A stretch of 64,000 bases of DNA from Artemia franciscana (Eukaryota; Arthropoda; Branchiopoda; Anostraca; Artemiidae), in NCBI RefSeq assembly GCF_032884065.1, contig NC_088863.1, positions 61,821,512 through 61,885,511 on the forward strand, in the 5' to 3' direction. Below, piece after piece: positions 49,401-61,400 of this stretch. The number at the start of each line of letters is the position of its first letter. Position 1 is the first letter of the stretch. The translations under genes and the position numbers were made by a program. Below the pieces are notes generated by a model, which saw only the letters and a program-made list of their open reading frames with translations, had not been told where the DNA came from and did no database searches.

Positions 49401-52400
49401 TATTTGGTATATTTGATGTAATACAAATATGTCTTGGAAATCCAAAACGGAAATGACATATTTTTTTTAGTTATTAATTTACAAAATGGGAAGGGAGTAA
49501 AAAGGGACGATTAAACTTAAAGCAAACAAAGTTATTGCTTCGTACTTTATGCAATATTTCTCTGCAATATTGGCATAAATAAAGTAACTCGCAATATTGC
49601 CCTAAATTTTAGAATTCTGAAAAAGCTGCGCTTTTCATAAAAACAAAATTAACGCCACAAAATATGACTAGGAGCATAAAATTCGTACGTACTCTGCGTA
49701 AAATAAAAGATTAATATATAAGGCTCTGAATTGTCTTACACCGGCTATGAGTATACTAGGTTAGCTCTCTCAAAACCTAAAATATGCTTTTAATAAAGTG
49801 CTAGTTTTTCAGAATTCATTAAATTTAGAATAATATTATAAGTCGCTTAATTTTAACCAATATTGCAGATAAATATTGCATAAGGTGGGAAGCAATAATT
49901 ACTGTTTGTTTTAACTTTCATCTTCCCTTCTTTACTTTCATCAAAAAACTTAGTTTTTTTTATTAACTTTTCTTTGTTAATTGGTGTTAAAAATAAACTA
50001 ATAAACCTCATTTATTCATGCTTTGAGTCAGATCCTCCTACCCTTCAAAATTCCCTCAAATTTGTTTTCAAACATTAATTGTGCATATAAGGCCCATAAT
50101 ATTCTCTTCTCTTTTTTTCCTTTTTTTACAATATAAAAAGTGGAAAAATATGTTTTTCTCTCAAATGATTTTATATAGTTTTCCATTGTCATTTGTCTTG
50201 GAGAAAGGGAGCTCAGTTTGTTTGGCGTTGGAATGGCAAGAATAATTTTTCTTAGAATAGTGCATCATATTGCCTAAAAAAAATCAAGGAAAAAGTAATT
50301 TGGGCTTTTTGAGTAACCAATCAGTCATCTGGACATGTATGGAAACATAATATGTACCTTAATTGATTTTTCCTATGCACATTTAAATTTTGTAAAGAGA
50401 CCTTTGCACATTCCCGAGACGGTGGTATGTTTTGAATAAATGGTTTATATAAACGGGTATTGGGATATCTGATCAACATTTTGAGGCACCTTTTTTTATT
50501 ATTATCAGATTTAAGTTCAAACTCATTGCCAAAAGTCTGGTTGAGGGTATATTCCTGATTTATCTTGTTGAATGAATGATTAAGTGAAATGATACGGAAT
50601 GTAGCTTGGAAACATTCAGTAATACTAGAATCTTGTCATTCTTGTTGAACCATAAGGTGGGAAGCAATAATTACTGTTTGTTTTAACTTTCATCTTCCCC
50701 TCTTTACTTTCATCAAAATAACTTTTTTTTTTTTTTTATTAACTTTTCTTTGTTTATTGGTGTTAAAAATAAACTAATAAACCTTATTTACTCATGCTTC
50801 GAGTCAGATCCTCCTACCCTTCAAAATTCCCTTAAATCTGTTTTCAAAATAGCATTTTACTATTAAGATTAATTGAAATAACAGTTACCATTCCTGAATC
50901 GGCTACAAATCGTTTCCTTTTCCACTGAGTAGTTTTTTTTTGTTTTTTTTTTTAAACAAAATTTTAAGCTTTTGATTACTATAGGCCGTGGTTCACTATT
51001 CACTAGGTTGCAGCTGTCGATGCAACACTGATATTTTTAACTAAATTTCTAAGGCTTTAAAAAGAAGTATCATCCTTTTTTTCCTTTTTTTAGAATATAA
51101 AAAGTGGAAAAATATGTTTTTCTCTCAATTGATTTTATATAGTTTTCCTTTGTCATTTGTTTTGGAGAAAGGGATTGGAATGGCAAGACTTTTTATTATA
51201 ATATAAAAAGTGGAAAAATCTGGTTGTTTAATATCAGAACACAGTCTGTTTGGTGTGGTGAGAATGAAAGGATATATCTGGTGTTTATTATAATAGGTTC
51301 TCGCATTAAAGAAAAAATATTGCCATATGACGCCTAAATTTATTTTTGCTCACCTGTAAAATTTTGAAATTTCTAATTCATATTACTAGATTTCTAGTCC
51401 TAGTTTAGGTATTCATTCATATGGCATTTGAATAAAAAAAAGGATTATGTTTGGCTCTTTGAATACTGAATGGAACTAATTATATAAAATTGTCCTGTGG
51501 TGGCGTGGTGGGTTCGATCTCAGCTCGGTAATATGGCACAGGGCTCGAACCCAGCTGTAGCAACGCTGCAGAGTGAAGACGAGGGCCTTAGTAGTCAAAA
51601 AGTGTTGTTAATCTGATACAATACAATAATATGAAAGTAAAAAGGATGTCAATTGTTTTAGGAAAACGAGTCCCCTAGACCTTTCCCTGGCTGCACAGCT
51701 GAATATTAATGACCATTTCTTTTTTCTTAATTAAGGGACTGCTGAATCAGTATCGTACACTGAATGGATCGGTAAAAATTTACCAGCTGGAGCACGAATT
51801 GGAGCCGACCCTTGGCTTGTGACCCACTCATCCTGGGAGAATCTGGAGAATGACGTTAATAAATACGGACAGGAGCTTGTGGCTGTTGATAAAAACTTGG
51901 TTGATGCTATTTGGGAAGATCGTCCTGGTGTTGATGTATATCCTATCCAACCGCTTGAAATCTATTACACAGGTTTGTGTTTTTCTTAAAACTATATAAA
52001 TTTAAAAAATTGTTTGCAGAAAACAACAAAAAAACATAAATGGGAAAAATGTTGCCTAAGATGAACAAGAAATTTGTTTTAAATGTGTTAACATCTGTAT
52101 GATTCAATTTTTTTTGTGCATGTAATAACATCACAATCAAATCACGGTTTTTCAATGTTTTCTCAAGATTTTTTTTTTCTTTGAATTTTGTTTAACGTAA
52201 TGTCTGTCATTGATGCTTGGAAAACTGGAACGTTTTTTTTTTTTTTTTTCAAACAACAAGGTATTTCGGAAGTAGAATAGAATGGAATATATTTATTCAC
52301 TACAGCAGCAGGAGTTAACACGAATATGTCAGAGTGAGAAAAGAAGATATAAAAGAAGACATAAAATATGAATCAAAACAAAAAAACAAATAGACAGCAA

Positions 52401-55400
52401 CACAGAATTTAAAGCAGCAAGAGCTTCCTCAAAGTCACTAGATTAAAATGAGTCATAAATAAAATGAATATATATCAAGAGTCAATTTTCGCGGTTGAAA
52501 TAGTGACAGATTTTACAGAATATACCAGAAATTAAAAATATAAATGATTGGTACATTCAGAGGTACTAACAGGAAAATACCTGAAATAAATTTTTATTTA
52601 TCTGACCATCAAATATTAAATATCTGTTGAGGTAGTATTATTAAAATACCCAGTGCAATAAAGGACAAACGATTTGCAATATCTCTCGGTACTAGAAGCT
52701 GGGTAAGTCATTAACTGTGGACAATTCTTTTTTATTTGTCGAGTCTAGTGACTGGTCCTTCTGTAGAGGGGCTCTTGAGGTCGGCTAACAAACCATGATG
52801 TGTAAGGGGATTCAAACAATTTAGTCCAAATCGATGCGTTAGCTCATATATAGGACCATCAAGTGATTCAAGTTGAGTTGTTTCAGTGTATCATCATATG
52901 TTGAGTAGTTGTGTCAAAGTATAATTTTACAGGTCTTTTTTGTATGATCTCAAGTCTATCTGATTGATTTTTGGTCAAACCCGGATGCCAAGCTGGAAAA
53001 GGATACTCAAGGGAAACTGTATTGTATTGCTGTATACAGACTTTAAAACCTCAGTGGGTATACCAAATCTCATCAGGTTGGAAAATAAATGAAATGTGTG
53101 GTGCATTTATAAGTCATACATTCAACGTGCGATTTCCATTTTAAATCTTCGTCCAAAAGTATCCGAAGTATTTTAACTATTTTCTTTGTCGGCTGTAGAG
53201 AATTATAAGAAGAGTGGCTATTGACCCTTAGGAGATAAGGTCATATATTATCTTAGGAGATAAAGGTCATATAAGAGCTCTTAGTTTCACTGACCATCAG
53301 TTTTACCTGTTCTAATACAGCTTTTAGATCATTAAAAATTCTCGTATTGTCAGGCTGCTCGATAGTCATGGATGCTTAGTCGCAGTGATCAGACAGTTAA
53401 GTCATCAGCGATTTTGAGACGCTCTCAATTTTTTTTTTACATACAGTTAAATACATTAAGAATTGAAAGTGTGCCTAATTTAGTCCCTTGTGGTGGACTG
53501 TAGAGAAATATTTAAAAATCCGAATGGCTTATGATGAAGGAGTTGGCTACACTCAGATCTTTTAAAAGGAAAAGTAGAAAGCGTACATACAACAAATGGA
53601 CAACGTACGTACCAATACTATATTTAGGTCAGTACTGTCAAAAGCCCTAACTATATCAGCCAATAATGCATCAACATATGCAACAAATAATGCATAAATT
53701 TTTCTAAATGTTTAAGGATGGTATCCAACAATTCAACCAAATAATTAACAGCACCATGCCCGGACTTAAATCCAAATTTTTGGAAATCTAAGTTATCTTT
53801 AATATCCTTAAATAAACATATAAAAATAAAACTCTAAAATACTTTCAAAAGAGCCGTTTTTTTTAAAATCGGCTTCATATTAGTTATATCCTCAGGGGCC
53901 CCGCATTTGGGGACTGGGGCAATCCATGCCTATTTAAAAATAATAGGGAAACACCACCAATAAAACATTGGTTAAAATTTCCGTCAAAAGGAGTAGATAA
54001 AAGATTAGCACACTCAGTAGTGAATTTAATCGGTTTCTCACTTGGGTTACTAGATTTACGAGAATAGAGCGCCTTCAATTTTTTAGCAACACAACTAATC
54101 GATAGGATAGGGATATTTCAAAATGAGTCATTAGGTGATAAGATTGTTAGTCGTGGATGAATTCTACAAATTGATGTAAAAAATCACTAACTTCATTAGA
54201 TTGCAGGGGTTTACCATCATCATTTCTCTCTAAAACTTTGGTCATTTTTCTACTGATAATGTTTGAAATGAGCCATGAAACTTCCTTCGTTGGATTTATA
54301 TATTTCACGTATTATTTTAGAACCACACTGCTTACTTGAGCATCTTATTGTGTATTTCTTTCTTTTTTTAATTATTCCTTTGGTCCAGTTAAATGTAATT
54401 CATTCTTCAATTTTATCAGATCCCAAATATCTTAGGTAATCCATGGCTTTTAATAAGATTTCACATATATATTTTATTGTTGGAAAATTTTATAGTATTC
54501 TTCGAACAGTTTCTTACAGAATAAACTTGCCATTTTGTCACCATCAGTCAGTGAAGGATATCGCGCCAGTCACGATCTATGAGCCATTTCCCGTAGAGAT
54601 TTACTAGCTCAGGTGTGCAAGGCCTGTACATCACACTTTTTTCCGATTTGGAATTAGCTGATTAGGTACCCAAGTAACGCATAAGTGGTCACTCATCTAA
54701 TGGAGGTAATGTGGCTGGGGTATTGTAATGTTCAGGACAATCAAGACAAATGATATCCAATTTATGGTTACCTCTTGTTGGCACATTGACAACCTGCTTA
54801 AGCGAAAGAGAATCGCTTAACCATTTGGGATCCAAATCATTCAAGTGGCCACACATTATGATACCGGCGTTAGAATGCAAGGACCGTACATTGTCAGTAC
54901 AATGATGTAAGTAATTCACAAGATCTCGACGGTAAGGGTTATGGGGCGGATAGTTACAATACATATCACCAGTGATGTCACTTCTCTAGGTTACCTCTTA
55001 GGCCTGCACGAAACCAATAAAATATCAAAACCGTGTATATTTGGTATATTGCTGAGATAGAGAAATCAGTTACTTATATATGATTTGGCAAATAGTCCAA
55101 CACTACCAGCATGTGTTATTGTAAATTGTCATCGGGTCTCTTTCATGGTTTGAAGTAGATATCGTATCCATCAAATGCAACAAACTCCTCAATCGTGAAC
55201 CACGGTTTACAGATATAAGCAATATAAACAATTTCATTTTTCAAGCACAATTCGATCTTTTCATTTTTTGTTACAAGTTACCAGACATTAAATGCTAGTA
55301 TTTTTGGAAATGAATAGGGATGAATGAAGTGCTTTACGCACTTCGAATTTGCTTGCCAGCACACTGAATCGGTTCTAAATTGGGAAACTCTGAAAACATG

Positions 55401-58400
55401 GTTTGAAGGGTGGTTGAATCTTTGATTTCTTTGAAATTCCAATCCAAATGGTTGTTTGGACCGGATTAATTGGAAGTATGCTGACTAATGTTGGTTCTTG
55501 CCAGTCTCTCCAGGGTTTCAAGAGGAGGGGTTGGTATGAAGGGGAGAGATATACATTGGCAGTTATAAGACAGGTGGCATGAGATTCAAGTTCATAAGCG
55601 GGACTAGATATAGCTGTATCTGGTATCCTTGCATCAACAGAGATACATTTTTTCACTCTCCGTTTGTCGGACTCAGTAATTCAGTCTTCGGAACGCAGAT
55701 TTATCTTCTGTGGCACATTAGGACAGCAGTTCATGAAATAACAGCCATGAACAAATTTTTTACACAAAGATTTGTGTGGCAGAAGACAATACTCGTCATG
55801 GCAGCTGCCTTAAAAAAATCCACGCAAGCGTGGAGAAATGTGCTATTCCCCGCCTTTCTGCTCACGGTTATCATCCAGTGCACGAGTCTCTTCAACTTTA
55901 TTAAGGGACTGAGGATTCTCGTTCAGTTTAAGCGACTTGATTGGTAACAAAACTACTGTATTGAACAGATATATCGGTAATGGGACATTTTGAGCCCGTC
56001 TTATTTACCTGATGTAAGTACTTTTCACAAGTAAAAAGATTGTATCGCCCTGAGGGCTTCTGCAGAGCAGAGACTATGACATTCTGCATAATTTCCAGTG
56101 CTGGCCCCAAGCATGTGGTGTGCGCATTGATAACGGTCAGGTGAGGGGCTGTTTTTTTTTTTTTTGGGGGGGGGGGGGTTTACATATGAGGTAACTCAGG
56201 ACAGGAACTGAGCAGTGTTTTCTTTCCACGTATTCTATAGCAACCATAAGTCTCAGTGCTTGCCAGGATCGGCTAGTGTTATTGTCAACAAGTTTTCACC
56301 AGGAAAATACTATTTGTTTTAAATTGATCATGGTTCTTCTCGTTGTTATTTGGCTGTATTAGACTGTTATTTCTCGACTTCAATTAAGTTAGAATACAGC
56401 TTTTTGGAGAATCTTTTTGCGCAAACACTACGCACACAAAGGTCTTCTTCAAGTAATTTAGTACTTAGTTTTTTCATCCATAAAATGAGACAATTTATTG
56501 CATTTTCTCCATTGGAGGCCACCTGTTTTACTCTTTTTGAGCAGATGCCGCAATATTCTAGGTCTATAGATACCGCTGCTGTGCATAAAGAATTCAATCC
56601 TCTAAAGCAGTGGTTCTTAAACCGTGCTACGTGTATCCCTTGGGGGTACGCACAAATTTTTCAGGGTACGTGGCCGGCCAAAAAAAAATAAAACAACCCT
56701 ATAACTATAGGTCTGGCAATTTTATTTATATTTTTTTTCCAATTGTTAACTTGGTATCGGTAACTGAGAAGAGAACCTAAAAAATTTATGGGTAAAAAGG
56801 GCACAGTGTCTAAACAAGTTTAAGAACCACTTCTATAAAGTAATGAAATCTTTCTGTGCAAATATCTGTGCTTGTTGAATCACTAAGTCCCAAAGGAATT
56901 TATATTCAAGTAGCAAAGATGTCAATAAAATAATCCAATGATCAATGTCCGTTGTGAAATCACACATGATGAATCCTTATTTTATTGAAAAGTTAATATA
57001 CAAAAATAACGTGTTTACAGAACAAACTCTTAATCAATGTTTAAACGTATTGAAACGCCTATGCTTCTAAAGACACAAATTAAGGCATAAATAGATTATA
57101 TTTTTTCATTGGTAACTTCAAGTGTTTGCTATAATTGCACTTTTTCTTCATTTACTTCTTATTTTTATCCTTGATAGCTTATACTTTAAAGTTTATCGTT
57201 CCTCTGTGTAATTTAATTGTATTTTGATTCATCTTTGCTTATCTTAATCTTATTTTTGTGTCCCAAGCTTTTTTTGCTTGGATAGAAATCACAGGAAAAG
57301 TGTCATCCTTGACTAGACATGTTGTGTTTGAAAAACTATTTCTTTATTCATTCATCTTAATTCCAAACTATATTTAAATGGTAATCGTATTCAAGCAAAA
57401 TTATGCCTAAAGTAATCGTTTGTGTCAAATTGAAAAATCTAATAGAATATGTCTCGGCTCATTACGTATGGATATAATTATCTTGCTCCTTAATTGGTTA
57501 AACGGTCTTCTACTCTATAAAAAAAAATTAGCGATTTTTTCCTTAAGGCTGCTGACTCGCCGCTCACCTGTCACTTCGGGGACAATCCTCAGATACGCTC
57601 CCCTTCCAAATGTTAGACTCATGTGTATTGATAGTAGTAGGGTATATGTATCTAAATTATGCTTTGTTTGCATTAATATATTATGTATGTTTCTATAATA
57701 GGTCGCACCTGGAAAAGTAAAGTTCGAGAAGTGATTCAAAAAATTAAAGCAGAAAAGGCTGCTTGTTACATTGTCACTACACTTGATGATATCGCGTGTA
57801 AGTGTCATATTTTATTATTATTATTTATTAATTTTGGCGTTTTAAAATCAATATCAGCATAGTTACTTGAGATAGAAAGATATGAAAAACCAATTTTGAA
57901 ATCCATGAAATTGAGGGTTCCGTTTACACCTAAGAACAGGAGGAAAACCATCTCTGTGTTTGCCTCTTTGGGCCTCAATATACACTTTTCCGCGTTTTCC
58001 CTCCCTCCCTCCTAAATAATCTCCTTGTAATTCACTGTGTTTATTTATTCTGTTTCGTACTTATTATTGTCGTTTGAACTTACCACTGAAGTTATAGTTG
58101 TGCTAAGATTGACATCCCAGGCCTATTTTCATGAATTTATAACTGTAATCTTTATAATATACACGTTTATGACAGAATTAACCATATATGGAATATACAT
58201 GGTACTTGCCAAAAATTCCCTTGGCTTTTTTCTTGCGACTCTTTCATAATTGATCATAGCTGAATTTTGAGCTGCCACCTTATTGAATAATGTTATCCCT
58301 TATGCTGTATTTTTTTTTCTTTTCATGGGGATGCTTGATAAAGATTGATAATCCTTGGGAAGTTTTTTTTTCATGTCAACATAAAATGTAGGCGGGACTA

Positions 58401-61400
58401 GGATAGGGCTGAAGGGAGGGGGGGGGCAAAATCAAAGGCTTCATTTTGATTCGAACAAATTTTATACTTCAAATTGTAACTTACATTTTTCTCTGGGTTG
58501 AATATGAAAAACTACGCATATTTTGTGTTTGGGCGGGCTCTGATAAAAAAATAAATACTGACATTTGAAATTTACTAGTGATTCCACAGCTCAAGAACCA
58601 GCTAAAAAAAGGCCTATTCAATGGCTTTCAACTTTTAACTAGATTATTTTCAGAAACAACTTTTTGACTAAACATGTCTCATTTTTTTTATAGAATTTAA
58701 ATATGTAAAGATTGTTAAGGGTCATCATTCGTAATATTCAAGTTTAACCAACACACCCTTACCCCATCAAGCAAGTAGTCGTATTCCCTAACGTTTATCT
58801 TGAAATTTATCTAAACGAGAACAAAAGTTCGTAGAAATTAATTGTGCGTCTACCTCTTAGCTTGTCTGGTTTTAGCACTGCTTAGTTACTTTAGTTACTT
58901 TAGAATAGGGCGAGTCTTAAAATATTAACAACCCCCTTACCTCCTCCATGCCCACATGTTTGAAAAAAAAAATTTGACTAAAAAAATAGAATTTAGAAGA
59001 CTAAAAAAAATATAAAAAAAATTATTGCGTTGGTTGACTTTTTCCCGAGATGTACCGCATATAGAAATGAACAAGTTTATATGGATGAAGTTTTGTTTTT
59101 CTAAAGTATTATAAGGGCTTTTCCTTACCATTCCATCACGGAAGTTTAGCATAAGAACCTAAAATCGTCTAACTGGTTAGATTAAAATAATCTACCAATG
59201 AGAATCGCGTTTTAATTACTATGGATCTTACATAAACCAATATGATAGACCTACTTAACAAAGTACAATAACTATTGTTATATTTATTCTACTGTAAATA
59301 ACGACTCACCGTGGCACCAAGCCGCACTTCGCCACACTTTCGTACGCCCTACTGTTTGAAATACAGTCAGTCAGTCGAGTACCCAAAACAATCTGTAGGC
59401 GATGTCTCTGGAAAATATCTAGCAAATTTTTCTTCGTTTTTCGGATCGGCCATGCTTCAGAATCATGCTTGACCACTGTCATCCCTAGTTTGCCATATTC
59501 TAATCTTGGCTCGCAGGCATAACTTTTTTCAAGTGTGAAAAAGACACTGGGCCTTGGCTATTCTACTTTTAACATCTCCGCTGCACCCATCGTCTTTACT
59601 AGTAATGCTACCAGGGTAAGTGAAGTTTTCCACTTGATCGATCCCTTCGTTACCCAACGTCACTTTTTCATCTTCATTTATTCATATCCTTTGCGATTTG
59701 GCCTTCTTAAGATTAATTTTTAAACCTATTCTAGCACCCACGACTGGCAATATCTCTAAAAGCGCGTTTATTTTGCTCATTTTTTCTTTACAAGGATTAA
59801 ATCAGCAGCATAATCTATGCCCAGAAACGTTATACTTCCCCATCTTTCCCATTGGGTTCCCTGGTCTCCCATTATCTTTGCTGTGCTCCTAAAGACAAAG
59901 ACAATCAATATGGTCCATATAAGTGGGGATAGGACACAACCTTATTTAACTCCTGATTTAATACGAAGTAAGCTACGGATCTTGTTTCATTACCACACTC
60001 ACACATATCTCCTGTCTTACACAGGGATTTAATTAGGGTTTTCTTAAAATCGCTAGGTACTTCCTCTTTTACAAAATCGTATTCGTAATCTTCAGTAATT
60101 TACTTCTAACCTCATAACCACCATATTTAAGGAACTCGTTTAGCGCACTATCAGCATCTGGGGTCTTATTATTTTTTGTCCTTTTAGTACTTTTACTAAT
60201 TCTTCCTCGAAAAATAAATCTTCCTTCACATCGAAGGTTTCACAAACTTTTTCATTCTCCTCTGTATCTTCTCCTGTTCCTCTGTCTTGGTTTAGCACAT
60301 TCTCAGAATATTCTGCCATTCTCTTTTTAGCGCTTTTCTTGCCAATAGTTATGGTACCGTTCCTAACTTTAACCGGGACACGTCCAGATTGACTACTCCC
60401 TCACAATTTATTAACTTGCCAGTAAAATATTTTATTATTATGCCGTCTAGATGCATCTTCCAGATCTTCGGCAATTTTATCCATGGCCTCTAATTCATAG
60501 CTTCTTATTCATATTTTAATGCTTTCTCCAGTTTTTGTTTTCATTCCACTTTCATATGATCTATCACTCAGATAGTGCACTAATAATAATAATAATAAAG
60601 AGACCATTAAATCTTCATGGTTCAGACTTTTTGCAATCCAGTATTCTTTCTATTACAATCCAATGTGCCATGGCTGGTAGCCTATATCTTGATTATCATT
60701 TACTTTTTTTTTTAATTTTCTTTTCTTGTATTTTCTTATAATTCAGCATTGTTTCTATTCCTTTCCAGAGTGCCATAGGTTGTGTACCATGCCTGCCATT
60801 TTTAATCTTTCTTTAGCTCCGTATTTGATCACCGTTCAGTGAAGCAGTTGAGCTGTAAGTGTTGGACGTTTAAGTGCTTAATTTTCGTTTTTACGGCACG
60901 GTGGACGTTTATGAGGCCGTTTGGCGCTATTCAGTAAAAACAGGAATTAAGCATGGACAGCTAAAGTAGCGCATATTTTTCAAATTGAAGTCAACAGGGG
61001 GAGGGGTGGTAAAAATGTTGAATATTTTCAAGGGGAATATCAAAAACGGTTATTCAGAGAAAAATATCTCCTAAAAGGTTTTCTTATCGAGTTCAAGGAG
61101 AAGGGGATGCCCCCCTCAGTTGGTGCCAATGACTCAATGCCATCATCTAGAATTCAAACCAGCTTAGTACAAATTCTTGCATAAAAATTTCAGCCGAAGG
61201 TCAGGAGTTATGTTCCAACAAGTGATAGAATCAAGCTTAATCTATGTTACCTCAGAAAAGAAAACCCTAAGACTAATGAGGATAATTATAACAAGGCAAA
61301 GTTAAACTAATGCATGCAAATTTAATTGATTGCAAAGTTAATACATTTGCGTACTGAATCTTTTATTATGCTAATTATACAATGTCCTACTTTCTCGTTT

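Noticed and set aside
55579-55947. 122-codon plus-strand frame in intron 3
   Set aside because: Antisense to LINE remnant coding sequence; no domain of its own.
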